Source: Porites lobata (lineage: Eukaryota; Cnidaria; Anthozoa; Scleractinia; Poritidae). Taken from it: a stretch of DNA of 64,000 bases. How positions within the stretch are numbered: the first letter of the stretch is position 1; the number at the start of each line of letters is the position of its first letter. Below, piece by piece: positions 46,125-59,611 of the stretch. Under the pieces are notes generated by a model, which was not told the origin of the DNA, did not search any database, and saw only the letters and a list, made by a program, of their open reading frames with translations. The DNA lies in contig CALNXK010000029.1 of assembly GCA_942486035.1 (NCBI GenBank), forward strand, positions 2,876,001-2,940,000. The letters are read 5' to 3'. Position numbers and translations under genes: made by a program.

Positions 46125-49100
46125 TCATTTGTTAAGACCAGGGAATTCCAGTTTTCTTGGAGTCATAAATTCTCTAACAACTTCTTCCGTGACATGTTTT
46201 CTTCTTTCTTGATGCTCTGCGACTAATGGCTGTAGCACAGAAATCAGTTCCTTTTTTATTTCTCCTGAAAGCATTTTGCCACTTGAATAATCCTGGAAAA
46301 CATAATTATTTTGAATTAGAGACAGTAATACTTCACAACACCAGGTTCCTTGGTGGGGGAAAAGAGAAAAAGGCTCGCTAGGTGTAGGGAGGGGGAAATA
46401 GCAGAGGAGCCTCTCCTTTATTCCCCACTTCCAAGGCTGTTGACTAAGAAAAACACCTAGAGTTGGTCCCTGTCTCTCTTTGCTTCTTTTTTGACTATCA
46501 TTCTGGGGATGCATGGACATCTCTCTATTAAAGATGGATACTTCTTGCCAGTCCCAAAGGTGTCCATCTTAATACAGATGGATAACTTTAGTGGATAATA
46601 TGGAGAATGCCTATTATAGAGATAAATATTATGGTAAAGAGAAGCACTATTGTAGTCACATTAAAAGAAAATTAAGTACCTCTTTTATCTGAGCAAGTTT
46701 TTCGTCATCTTCCAGGAAGAAAGTGAGATACTGATAAGCGATATCCACAGTGATATCTCCACCATACTTTCTGTGATCTTCAACTGTATCTCGGCCTCCA
46801 GAAAAAGCATACTTATTTACCTGTGGCAATGAATAAGAACTTATTATACCTTCAGTGTCAAACAATCACATGCATTGCCCCAATACATGCGTGATTTGAG
46901 CAGTTCCATATGCTTGCAAAAGGTTCACTTAATTATTTGACTGTCTCATCAATAGTCATCGAGAGATTCTTTTTATTTGCAAGCTTAACCCAGCCTGAAT
47001 CTGTCTGTGCTTAAGGTTATTTCTCTGAAATTGAAGTTACACTGAAATTTTTGTCAAACATTCCCTATGTGAAATTCAATACATTCAGAAATGAAAATAA
47101 AAAATGGAGTGTCCCCATGCTAACTACTGAGATATGACAGATGCAAATACCCCCCTCTTAGGATATTTGTTGTCTATTTACACATGTGTGCTTGATCTTA
47201 ACAGAGACCATAGTGTCTCAACTTAACTGTGATAGAGCCAAAACAAAAATTCAGAAAGGCAAAAAGAACACAAATAGCCAAAGTGGTAAGCACTCTTGGA
47301 TACCAAAGAACTGTTTTTGTAAGCTACAGCAAGTTGCCATGGTAACCAAACCCAAAGCAAAATTTGTTTTTTCAGATGACATTTTCCCTATTTCATCACA
47401 TCAAACACTAAGAATTTCCTCATTCTTTGTCTACATGAAGTTTTGTGCTAAACCACACTTGGTTTTGAATTAGGGTAATAGTTCGGTACTCAGGCGCTTT
47501 TCGCAAATTTACATCAAATTTTCCCACAGGAACTATTTGGCAAAGGGGTATTTGGGGTATTTGTATTTATTTGGGGTTGCACCTCCTCCCTGTATGAAAC
47601 TTTTTGAAGTACCCCCTGGAATCAGGTGCTTAAAAGAACAAATTAATGAAAATATCTACCTTCTTCTTAATTTGAGCAGGTGTGTCAGTAAGGAATATAG
47701 AAGAAGTTGGATCACTGGAACTCATTTTTGTTTTAGCACCTTGAAGGGCTGGAAAGAATGTGGAAAATATCAGAGACGGTTTTGGGCAACCCAGCCGTGG
47801 AGCAACATCACGAGTCATTCTGAAGTATGGATCCTGAAAAAGTAAGAAAAGATTCCTTTAAATTATTAACAGGATAACAGATTTTAACCTGAATTTAATT
47901 TTGAACTGTAACATCTGCATGATGGGGGTCCCCTCTACTAACTATGGTTTGAAACAATGTGACCCCCCATCTCCTCCTATAGAAGTCCTAGCTAGGCCCT
48001 GATCAATACCCAATATATTTATGTACACATTATTACCACTTTTTACAGTGTACCTGATCTATGGCACATGGAATAAGACATGGGACATCCTTTCTGCTTC
48101 CAAATGTATGGGGAAAGGAGTGGCTGAATGATGGTGCAGCTTGAATGGCAGGAAAAGCTATTTTGCCTATACATGAACTGTCATCAAATCCAAAGATGGC
48201 CTTAACTTGGTTATAAGTCACACATCTCTGAATCTTGATGATATTCTTGTAAAATTCTGAGCTGCTCCTGAAAGTTAGAAAGAAAAAAGAATACACTGTC
48301 ATGTAGTTTTAGCAAAAATTGCTTATTATTATGTTAATCTATTCATATTAAGATTTCAAGTTTCCGGGTAAATACAACAAGTCGGCGGGAAATGACACAG
48401 TTATGGGTTACTTTTGGTTCTATTTTTCTTCTATTTTACTATGAAAGTAGCCAGGGACCATGTTCATAGTGGCCAAGGGAAATCCCCTGCCCCCACCTCT
48501 TAACAACAGCCGTTACTACTGCGACCAATAAATTAGTATTTAAATTAGCATTTACCCTCATCATCATTTCATCACAATCCAAGACCATGGTCATCATACT
48601 TACCCTATGTAATCGATATCAGAGAAGATAAACGTCTTCTTGACATCAAAGCCACAAGCTATTATATCTTTGGCATTTTCATAAGCCAGTCTATGAGCTT
48701 CCTCACATTCCAAGTCCTTCAGGAAAAACTTTTCATCATCTGTAAGCTGGATTACCAATGGAACATTGAAGGCATCCTGCAGATATCTGAATTAAAATGT
48801 GCAGATTATTCTTTTAGAACTGGCTAAGAAGCTAGTTCAGTTAGAACAGTTAGTTCACTGTTTCCCAGTTTTCAAAGAATGCTCCTCAATTTTTTTCACT
48901 TTTTTTCCTATATAGTAAATATTAAATATAATAAACCTCTGAACCTTGCAAGCCTTAAGTTACAGTCGCAACACTTGATTTGGAAACAAGTTTAAATGCA
49001 CGACCAAGGTCAGGATAAATTATTTAACAGCCTGAAGTTTTCTAGGGTCTTCTCGCTGCACTACATGAAATTATTGTGTCCTTCTTTTAAACTCACTTAC

Positions 49101-51267
49101 TGTTGGTAGGGTAAATTCAAAACTGAATAAAAGGCTGAAGTATGTCAGCATATATCTAAATTTGTGAAACTGGATCCTTAGTCCATACGAAAGGGTGCCA
49201 AAAAAACGCCAGCGCCAGGATTGTCTTTGTACACTGTGTAATAAAGGCACATACTTTTGTACAATTTTAAACACTAAGATGGTTGGAAAGACTGCCAATA
49301 TTACATTGCATTGAAGGGGTTCCTGAGAAAATACCCCACATGACTCAGGCAGATGAACTGCTGGTTTCTCCTTTTCAATTGCCTTGTTTATGCTTGTGAA
49401 CCAAAGGGAGAATTTGATATTTGATCATGATTTACTTCAAAGGGCCTTATTCCATTTCACCTGGTATACCATGTCTGCAGCCTAATCTTTGCGATGTTAA
49501 AAAAATACAAAATTAAGGATTTTGCAAAACAAACATGAATACACAGTCGAACCTCCACTGATGGCCACCTCTCTACAACAGCCATTTTTTGGCGGACAGT
49601 CCATACATTGACTCTTGTTTCAACCTCTCTACAATGGCCACTTTCTTCTGTCCCCAAGGTGGCCATTGTAGAGAGGTTCAACTGTAATAAGAATAATTAG
49701 TCATGACTGGGGTGATTTTGTTATGGTGGTAACAGCTTACTTGGTGAATATAAATGGAATTAGATGTCCTAAGTGCATGGCTTCTGATGAAGGACCTCTT
49801 CCAGTGTACAGGTAAAATGGTTTTCCTTTAGAGTACATATCCAACACAAAATCAAGATCCCTAAATAAAAAAACAACACAATTATCTCAACAAGAAACTT
49901 ATGCTAGAATAGAATAGAATAGAATGGGATGGGATGGGATGGAATGGAATGGACTGGACTGGACTGGACTGGAATAGAATATAAGTAGATTAGAATATAA
50001 TAGAACACTAAATGTGAGGAAGTATTTTAGCCTGAGTGCATGGGACTAATTAGGGACAGTCAATAAGCCTACACTTCTTAAATGCTAAAAGAAAGTGAAT
50101 ATTTACAATGGCAAGAAATCTTATATCTTATATATATTTTTTATTCAGGGGGTCCCGATTACAGAAAAATAATTCAAGCCGCTTTTGTTACAGTTAAATG
50201 CCATCACCAGCAAAGCTTCTGTGGACAAAGAAAAAGAATCACCTGTGAGAAAAGAACACACCCCTTCTAAGCAAGTGGTGTGGAGGTTTCCCTGTTAGCT
50301 GCTGAATCCTTTCTTTATGCTTCTGTTCCAACTTTGAACAACCAAACTGTCCTGTTAATTAAAATATGCAATTTTCTGTTTGACATTTTGCCTTGGAGAA
50401 ATTAGACAGTTTAGCAAAGACAAGTTGTCATCACATAAGAACACAAGAGGGAAGGACTGAATGTAAATTTAAAGTACTTATTTTGCCACTCTGTCAGTTG
50501 GGTCACATCAGTTTATACACACAGCCATCCTTGTTGTCATGTTACCTTTGCTAAATCTGCCTACTAACTAGCACAATACATTCATTTTTTTTTAACTGAA
50601 CCTAAGGACAAAAAAAATTCATGATTACTACCAAGAAGTGGGAATGCCCGCTGGGGGTTTTGGCCAGGTAAGATTTCCACACACCCCATACATTTACCGT
50701 TTTGACTCTATTTGACTGTTTGTGTGAAACAGTATGCAATTGCTGCATGAATAAGAGAAGAATGAGGCTATCAGGAAATTAGGTAGAATTTCATATAGCT
50801 GAATCCATTAATTACATAATTTGTTCTTCATGTTATTTTCATTCTTGATCCATTGTCATACACCGACATATGCCCAACATTATATCTATGCTTTGTTAAT
50901 TATAAAATAATTTTGATACCGATATATGGAAGACAACCCGGAAGTTGAGAACTGCAACCTTGATTTAATTCAGTCTATTTACTGTCATTGGTCGGTGATG
51001 TAGACATGTAGTACTATTTAACAATAGTTTCAACCTTATATATTTATTGCTGAAGTCCTAGTTGGTACTCTTTACAAATCGATCGGAGCATTTTTCTAGC
51101 GCTTCTACCTCTATCTAAATGACAACAAACCAAGAAAACTTACTGATAAGTTTGTCATAATCAATTCCCTTGTTATCCGCAGCTACAACTTTTTCCATTG
51201 TTACAATTTGCTCCACTTCTCCATCGGCAACATTCTCCTTGTTACTTTCGTCAGTTGAGGCCGCCAT
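46125..51267 (-). CDS. WARS1: Tryptophanyl-tRNA synthetase, cytosolic
   Basis: Eight coding exons join without a break to 410 residues: 51267-51144, 50351-50243, 49860-49741, 48786-48604, 48267-48054, 47833-47660, 46820-46680, 46292-46125 (TGA). The enzyme charges tRNA-Trp with tryptophan. Class I signatures are intact: [15 protein letters not shown] (HIGH-type, HLGH 107-110) and AKTKMSSSD (KMSKS-type, 286-290). [12 protein letters not shown] and [10 protein letters not shown] close the anticodon-binding part. The N-terminus is short (about 35 residues before GIDYDKL) and lacks the WHEP domain of the vertebrate enzyme. ATG 51267 has strong context (AGCATGG). An in-frame ATG at 51342 would add 25 basic, hydrophobic residues. 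Introns hold a MITE and a pentamer array. Confidence 0.95.
49544..49684. mobile_element. CAGTCGAACC-type MITE in WARS1 intron
   Basis: CAGTCGAACCTCC at the left and the inverted GAGAGGTTCAACTG at the right are imperfect TIRs. TGGCCAC/GTGGCCA and TCTCTACAA recur inside. TA borders the right end; the left border has changed to CA. Termini resemble the elements at 21539 and 41217. Confidence 0.75.
49905..50005. repeat. Pentanucleotide array with ordered variant blocks
   Basis: In WARS1 intron 2 (between exons 50243 and 49860) the unit runs as about four AGAAT, three GGGAT, two GGAAT, four GGACT, then degenerate AGAAT-like units. Confidence 0.9.
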
Positions 51268-51342
51268 GCTTAAAAATATAGTCCTTACGCCTTTGGGAAA
51301 TACTCCGATCTTTCCTCTTCTGGTTAAAAATGAAAGCAACAT

Positions 51343-52597
51343 ACACTACCGGCTTTTCCGAGTACTTTTGGCACCAAATTTCTGTCTTGCATCAGAAAAT
51401 TTGAGCCAGCGAGCAACAAGGAAAGATGTAACGAGTAACGGTGTGTATGATATAATGAAATGTCCAGGCCACACATATCACTAAAGGTGAGAGGTTCAAG
51501 GGCTTCCTATGACTGGGAAAAATTTTGGTGTTTTGAATAGGTGGTCCTTTTTGCCAGTTTAACAATATTAGCGGTCAGACATAAAGGTTCCACTTTTTAC
51601 AGATCGGTCTACAACTTAAGCGGGGTCTCAACGGATTGAATTTCACGTAAAAAAGCTAACTGCTCAAACGTCGACTTTCTTGTCTTCTGACTAATTAATT
51701 TTCTTGTCCTGCTTGGCTTTATTTGTAACGCGGACTCTGGGAATTTCTGGGGACAAGACTTCCCGCCGATTCCCGCCATTTTTACGCTACTTTGATCACG
51801 TGTGGAACACAAGAACACAAGCTCGTTTCTCGTTAACTAAACGAGAAAAAAGTCGTTGCGTTACGCTAATAACCGACCGGGGACTGGAACTAGCCACATA
51901 ATTGGGCAAAATTTGTGGGCCCAATCTGGAGTAACGCAAAGTTTTGAGAATTTTTTTTCGTTAAGGGACGGACTATTAGAAAAGTTATGGGGGGTGGGAG
52001 AGCGGGGAATGTTCGAGCAGCATGATTTTTTTTCTTTAATCTTTCCCTTGAATGAATATATATATTTTTGGTCAAGATGTTGTGCAAGAATATTTTTCTC
52101 CTTGAAGTAACACTAAACTAAAAAAATATGAAAGCATCTGATTCAGTTGTTCACTTAGCCAAGGGCATATTAAATTAAAATATAGGCTACCTGGGCACGT
52201 ATGCGGAAGTAAATTAAAACATATTCTAAGGTACAGTTCACAATGGCCTTTTTTACAAAAGGTATCCTGTATTGTACATGCATTGGTACTGCGCAGGTTT
52301 ATTGCATTGCTGAAATTTTACATGTAAACAGCATTACGAACAACAAGTCAATTTTAGAGTTCTTCTTGATCGATTTCTTACGAATGATGTCATTGATTCG
52401 CGTGCACTAGACAAAATTCTTGATGTTATGATAGACAGTGAAATGTCTTTCCCATTTGGCGAAATTCCTAGGAGGCACTCTCTAGTAACTTTATTTCTTT
52501 GCGCCATTTTCCATTTTTTACATTCCGCATAATTATGTCATTCCGCAAGCCGTGTCATGCCATTCCTTGATCCAGGATTTTTCTTAATAGGGCCAAA
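51343..52597. other. 5' flank of WARS1, no further gene recognised
   Basis: Short open frames on both strands (51170-51484, 51609-51901) are unrecognised. The WARS1 promoter should lie around 51,300-51,500, but no clear core elements stand out. Confidence 0.4.
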
Positions 52598-55080
52598 AGA
52601 GCACTTTTAAGAGTTCGACTGATGACGGGTTTGGGTCAAAAAATTTTTTGTCTAAAGAATACGAAAAGACTTTTGACGATGGTTTTATATACTCAGACTA
52701 ACGAGAAATAGTTCAAAATAATGTGAACTGTTGAACGAATACATATCAAACGATAGAGCAGATTTTGTATGTCTTTCATCTGACTGCACAGTGTTAATTA
52801 AAAAGTATAGTGATCCGCAATCCCATAGGGATCAAAATCTACAACCTTCCCTGGATCCGCCCCAGAAAAAGTCACATGCCATTCCTCGTTTTATCCTCAA
52901 AATCTGCTAAAAAGGCCAAAAGAGCATTTTTTTTGAGTTCGAAAATCCTGGGTGATCATGGGTTTTAGGTGATCCGAAAATTTTGAATGTTGTTTGTCTA
53001 AATAGAATAAGAAAAGACTTTTGACGATGGTTTATATATACTGCTAAAAGGGTCAAAAAGAGCATTTTTAAGAGTTCGATGGTGGGGGTTACCATATTGC
53101 ATTTTTGTAAAGGAGTTAACTCACGATTTTGGGTCAAAATTGGAAAGTTTGTTTTTGATTGTTTTTTTTTTCTTAATAGAATAAGAAAAAACGTTTGACA
53201 ATGTCTAAGACTGATAATAAGGCCAAAAAGAGCAATTTCAAGAGTTTGATGGTGGGAGTGGCCATATTGAATTTTTGCTTAGTGTTTGAACCATGATTTT
53301 GCCTGAGAGACATAAAGGGATAATAGGGAGAGGGCATGATCTCAGGCTAGGTCAAAATTTGAAAGTTTGTGTTTGTTTGTTTGTTTTTTTTTTCTAAATA
53401 GAAAAAGAAAAGACGTTTGACGATGGTTTAGACTGCTAAAAACTGCGAAAATAATATTTAGAAGAGATGATGGACTGGGGGATACTTCTTTGTAAGAGGC
53501 TATTAAATGGGGATGTGCTGCTTTTAGCTATTGGATTGACTATGATAAGGTCGCATTTTCAATAGAGTTACCAGAATAGGGTCGCACATTTTTTAATTTT
53601 GGGGGTAAGACAGTTTTTCATTGTTACTGTTAGCAAATATACCAGAATGTTTGTGCTGTGGGTAAGAAGTAAAGTGTTCTTCACTCAATTTAAAAAATGT
53701 GTCCATTCATTTTACTATGACCTAGCTATTTAAAGGATTGATAAGGTAGATACATGAATAGAAAGCGATCGCGAAAATTTCAAATTTGCCCCAAAGTGAC
53801 TGAGATGGGGTCTATATTTCGCTACAGAATAGACCATAATGGGCTAAGGGCTCTGAGAGGCCAGCGGCACATACCGTCAGCAAAACTTAACCCAAGTACC
53901 CCCGCCCTTAGGGTTGGACATTTCGGATTTTTCCAAACGGGTTAACTTGACTTATGATTTTGGGTAAAAACTTGAAAGTTTATTTTTGATTGTTTTTTCG
54001 ACTAAAAAGAAAAACAAAAGTTGTTTGACGATGCCTTTAGACTGCAAAAAAGGCCGAAAAGAGCATTTTTAAGAGTTCGATGGTGGGGAGTGGCCATATT
54101 GGATTTTTGCAAAGGGGTTAACCCATGATTTTGGTCATTTTTTTGTAAATAGAATAAGAAGAGATGTTTGACATTGGTTAAGTCTGCTAAAGAACGCTAA
54201 AGAGTGGGTTTATAAAAGTTTGATGTTGAGGGTGGCCATTTTGGATTTTCAAAGGGGTTTAACTATGATTTTGGCTCACAATTTGAGTTTGATTGTATCC
54301 TTTTTTGCCTTAACATTTGATGCTGGTTTAATCTTCTAAAACCGCCGAGAAGGTCATTTATAACATGTTATAAGAGTGTGATGTTGGGGTTGGCCATGTT
54401 TTCGGGTTTAAATTTGAAAGTTTGTTTTTGATTGTTTTTCCTTTTGACTAAATAGAAGAAGAAATGATATTTTATTAGTTTAGACAACTAAAATGTTCAA
54501 TGTGAAATTGGTCTTTGCGTCCTTCAAGATTGGCACTATAAATGTTGGGCGTGAAGAAACCTACAATCTTTATGGGCGTGGTTTAACGCCTACTTAATCG
54601 AAGGAACGACCCGACATTTTTCCACGTGTGCATTACACTTCCAAATTCCAATTCGACCAGGAATAAGGTATTTATTTATTTATTATTTTATTTAATCTCT
54701 TATTCAGTCATACACTGTCACGTTCCTTTATTTTGTTGATGAAGTTTTCTCCCTCATAAGTATTCATGTAGTTACTAAAAACTACACTTTGTATTTACAG
54801 TTTTTTAAACTGAAAATGTTTGAGCTGTCGAAACATCGCCAAATTCAAATATTAGGTCAAAAACTCGAAATTTTTGGTAGTTTGTTTTTAAGGGAAGTAT
54901 GAATAGATAGCAAGGAAGGCTTTCTAGCGTATAAAAAACACTTCCTTTAAAATAGCTGCCAAATTGGAATTTTTCCAAAGGGATTAGCCCATGATTTTGG
55001 TCAAAAATTAAAAAGTTCTTGGTAATGATCCTCTTGAAAGAAAAATAGTCTTTCTAGAGTATAAAATACATTGATATTTA
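52598..55080. repeat. Diverged tandem satellite-like array
   Basis: A unit beginning near GGCCAAAAAGAGCATTTTTA, then AAGAGTTCGATGGTGG, GGCCATATTGGATTTTTG, ATGATTTTGGGTC, GAAAGTTTG and TTTGACGATGGTTTAGACT recurs at least eight times. Starts are near 52598, 52921, 53060, 53230, 53443, 54061, 54202 and 54347. Most spacings are 139-213 bases; 52598-52921 and 53443-54061 are longer. Partial units occur near 53940 and 54960. It lies between WARS1 and the IkB-like gene. I see no long open frame. Confidence 0.7.
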
Positions 55081-55934
55081 ATGCATAGGAATAAACTTAA
55101 CAATACTTAAAAACAATCTTGAATAAATTTCTCTTTATTAAAACACCACGTAATGTTAACTACAGAAAGAGAGAACTGTTATTAGTGACCCAATGTAATA
55201 ATCTGAAATACAATTTCAATTGTATTTCACGGAAAATAAATTTTATGTGACAGTTAAAACGTTTCAAATCTCGTTAAATTTATAACATCTTAACTACCAT
55301 AATGCAAGGATTTCAAAGCTAGAGAAGAAAAAGCAATGTATCTCAAAAGTAAAGTTGATTTCAAAATTACCTATACACCAAAAAAAGTCTCATTAGAGTA
55401 TATACAATCATCTGCGTCAAAAAAATTTATCACACTTTAATTAGACAAACATGCTTCTGATGAGCAAAAGCGTATTGTTCGACCAAAAAATTAAAACTTT
55501 GTTTTAGCTTTGATTCCATGTTTTAACCATTGGTTCTGCTTGGCGGATCTACAGATTTTTCATAATGCTTTGGCCTTACATGTTCAAAGCAAGTCATGCT
55601 AATTCAAATTCTGGATACTACTGGTTTGCGAAAAAAAAAAAAAAGGAAAGAAACAAGGAAGAAAAGACCTAAAAATTGAGATAACACTGCGATTAACATA
55701 AACGTTTTGGCCAGTCTTATTCAGAGGAATAACATAGAGTGTAAGATGTTTACCTTTAATAAAAAGCTGTTTGCTTTAGCACATTCTTTACCCCTTTGCC
55801 TTAACCTTTCCCAATGAAACATTCTGACTTTGTGTTTTCCCAAAACATAAAATTTTTGTAATGTATCAGCATATGGCTTTTAGATCTAATATACTTTTAA
55901 TGCAAATTCCTGATGCTGCTTAATTTTGCTCCAG

Positions 55935-58900
55935 TTAAGAGTCAAAAGTCACCATCTCACGGATCTGCAAGGGAAAACAATAAGAAAGTTTATTGGAAAT
56001 TGTGCCTGGAATAAACTCAAATATACTCAACAGAGCCCTTTTTTTCTTGTAGAAACTTGACAATGGGTTATTTTTCTTTCGAAATGTGAATGACAGAGGA
56101 CTTTGTAGATGTTGCTTATTTCTCCTGGTCAAAACTGAATTTAATGACCTGCTCCCAGATGGCTTGCTAGTTCATTTGGTTAGAGTGATGCAACCGTATC
56201 GCAGAAGTCAGGGTTGAAATCCCAGCAGGCCTGAATTTTGTCAGTCTTTCTTTTCACAGTTGCATAAGTTACGTCTTTAACTGCAATGATCTTCTTTAAA
56301 TTTAAGCCTGCTTCGTTAGTGTCTTTTTTATCTCTTTTATTAAATCAGTGGTGATTTCCCAAAATCATTTGAAGAACTTTCTTGACAAGAACATTTCACA
56401 TTACAGAGTAGAACATTCTTCACCTGACAGAAACCTGGAATTGTCTTGCAAAATTAAGGACTTCTTTAGTAATCACCTGAGGTGTGACAGCAACATCCGC
56501 TGGTGATTCACCCTCAAAGTTGGTGAGTACTGGATCAGCTCCGGCAGCTAATAGAAGAGCAACCACTGATTCCATGCCTCTTCCAGCAGCAATGTGTAGA
56601 GGAGTGATTTCATCAAATGTCATTGCATCTGGATCAGCATGGCACTCGAGTAGAAGGCAGTTTATCATAGACAGGTTTCCCGCCTCAACTGCATGATGAA
56701 GGCCAGAACGCCCGCTTTTAGCATCCTGAAAAAAAAAGTTAAAATATATTTAATGTGATCGCGTGTTCTATACATAGTACTAGGTACTTTCCACGGTTAA
56801 GGAAAATTAATAGACTTGTTTCGAATCATAAAATTCATACATGGATCAGAGGCAGAGGGGTATTAAACAAAAGAAATGGCATTAAGATTTGGGAATGATT
56901 AATTCATTTTTCGTTTTATTCCTCTAAGCCAAGTACAATAATTATTGTAAGGAGCACAAATTGTGTAAATCATGAATCCCTAACTGCCCAGCACCTAATT
57001 CTACTAATTTCCTTGTTGCTCAGTAGAAGTAAGTAAGTCACCAAGGGTCATCTGGCTCTACAAGGACACAGCCCAGATCAGGATCATAAAATTTAACTTT
57101 CCGTTGTCTACTTTCATGTAATACCACTTTACCCAAACTTCTGTGCTTTTTTGGAAAATAACCTGCAGAAATAGTTATTTTTTGCTATAAAAATAAATTA
57201 GAAATCTTTTAAACCACAGCAAAAAAGGCCACTGTTTTATAACAGTTTTGTTTTTACAAGTAAGTGCATCATTGTACTTGAGAAGGAGTCCAGTAACCAT
57301 ATTAGTTAGTTCATGAAAAGTACAACACCTTTAGTTGTTATTTACCTGTGCGTTGACGTTTGCTCCAAGAGATACCAAATAATTGACAATCTGAACACTA
57401 TTTTTAAACACTGCTCTGTGTAAAGCTGTAAAACCTGGGAAGATGAAATAGGGAAATGTTGTTTTATCACCTACTGATCAGATTATGTTCACTGCGCTGT
57501 ACATTGTTGAATGTCATTGGGCGAATCAACTGCAATTCTTGGAAACACTTTATCTGAGGAAGCCCAGTTTAATCTAAACTTCAAGGGGTTAGTAGGCAAA
57601 ATAGCAAATTTTAAACCCCTTACGACATCCAATTCACTTTATCAACTTGATTTATTTAATCAAACAGAAATATTTTTATAAGTCGATCAACTCTAAACTG
57701 AGTATAGACACACCCAATGGATAAGAGTTTAAAAAATGGACTCTTATTCAAAAAAAGAATTTGCTTGTCAAGCCAAAAGTATCTCCAAGGTTCCTTTAGC
57801 TTAAGAATGCGAAAATTTGCAATCAAACGCTGAGGGAAATACTTGACAAAACGAAACTACACTAGCGATTAATTTTCGTTTCCCTTCAATACCTTGGGGG
57901 GAAACCCCACTGCAACTATTGTTCTGCCCGGAAACTGCAAACGAATATGCTTCCAAAGCACATTTTTTCTCGTTTTCCTTTTCATATCCAATAGCCCAAA
58001 GGGAAAACCCCTGATTTTTGAAGTCATCAAATCGAAACAACTTACGTGGATACGAAATATTAATCTGCGGGGGTTGAATATTCGAAATTTCTGCAACCTT
58101 CAATTTCCCTTACCATCGAAATCTCTCTCTTGTAACATGTTGTAAACTCTTTCTTTTATTTCATCAGTCCACCTTTTCTCTAGTAAAGGCCTTACGATTT
58201 CTTTAACGCAGTCAAAATCACCTAACTCGCACGCTAGATGCAAAGCTGTTCGGCCATGACGGTCGGTGATGTCCACAGTAGCTCCGGCTTCTAGTAATCG
58301 TCGAAGGGCGGCGGGTTGTCGAGTTATGGCCGCCAGATGAAGGGGTGCCTAAAATACCAAAAGAATTTCTCATTTGTCTTTAATCACTCAAACAATAAGC
58401 AAAAGTGCATATAAAGCGAAACATTGAAGAAGCTAAGGTGGTTTTAGACTGTCTTCTTGCGATGGCCGCGCACTTATTTCGGAACGAGGAGTTCAGAATA
58501 TCTCAAGATTTGAATTGTAGTTTGTTTCTGTTTGCGTACCTGTCTAAGATCGTTGTAAATGTCGAGGCATTCCTTACACGGTGCAACTGAGATGATAGCG
58601 TCCGTTTCCATCGGCCTCATGTTAATAATCGCTAAATGTAGAGCTCTAAAAGAAAAACAAGTATAGGTTATTAATGATGAATACTATTATGAATAATGGC
58701 ATCCATATTTTCTGGGAAATAGTCTCGTTTCTCGGGGATTTCGTGCACTGGCGGTTAACTGTTTGAGCCATTATTTATAAGGAAAAAAAAACATTTAACA
58801 GCAAAGTATATGTAAAAAGGGGCAAGAAAATGACAGAAGAAGACAGCATATTTTTACACACATTTTTAGCATAACACAAAAATGATCCGGCTTATTTCGC

Positions 58901-59611
58901 GTGACCAACACGATGGTCACCGAGCACCAGTGCGCCATTGTAAGCTGATAATTTTTCTTTTCGTATTCTTCGTACTAGACATAAACCAAACTGTTTCCCT
59001 CAGTTTCAAATCTAAAGGAAAATGGGAAACTTATGTTGAAGAAAAAACATCAGACAACCAGAACTTAACAAGAACCATAATTCTTTTCGCTACCAAGCTG
59101 AAGGTCAAAGCGGTCGACTAACAATGTCGCGAGGGAAACATTTTGTTTTGCACGTAGGAAGTTTACGAAGAAACAATCCTACTTACGTATCTCCATCCTC
59201 GTCTGGCACAAACATCAAACGCCTAAAATGTTCCTGGGCTAGTAAATATCTCACATCGTTACGCTGAGCGTAATTAAGATAGAGTTCTTCACTTTGCGAA
59301 AACCCTTCCTTCGTTGGATATGACGACGAAGGATGTCTTGAGTTCGTTTCGGGATCGTCGATGGTTAAATTTTGCGTACATTCTTCAACGCTACGCATTT
59401 GTGTCTCACTGCATATTTCCATGCTTCGAGACCGCAACTCTTCGTCGTCAACAAACCCAGAATCGCACTGTTCGGAGGCCGTCACTGCTAATTTTCCTTC
59501 GTTTCGAGTCAGAGACGCCAGTTTTTGTCGCGTAATGGCGCTCGGTTGCGCTCCTCGGGGAATAAGCTTTCGTTGTTGCTTTGATGCTGAATCCATTGCT
59601 TCGAAAGACAT
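55935..59611 (-). CDS. IkB-like NF-kB inhibitor (ankyrin repeats, beta-TrCP degron)
   Basis: Six coding exons join in frame to 391 residues: 59611-59187, 58645-58540, 58348-58114, 57434-57346, 56725-56435, 55964-55935 (TAA). The N-terminal 140 residues are Ser/Glu-rich and carry DSGFVD (50-55), the phospho-degron position of IkB proteins. K40 lies 11 residues before S51, the spacing of K21 to S32 in IkB-alpha. From about residue 140 six ankyrin-like repeats follow (TALHLAI, APLHLAA, TALHLAC, TALHRAV, SGLHHAV, TPLHIAA), with IkB-type spacing. It should hold Rel/NF-kB dimers in the cytoplasm until degraded. The last nine residues depend on a CAG|GTTTCT donor at 56434; read-through gives VSVR and a stop instead. 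No PEST tail. Confidence 0.88.
56150..56245 (+). mobile_element. tRNA-like SINE fragment in the last IkB intron
   Basis: TAGTTCATTTGGTTAGAGTG fits a box A region and GGGTTGAAATCCC a box B region, about 40 bases apart. Confidence 0.55.

Noticed and set aside
57890..57906. GGGGAAACCCC in an IkB intron as a third kB site
   Set aside because: One mismatch to GGGRNWYYCC and intronic position; too weak to list as a site.
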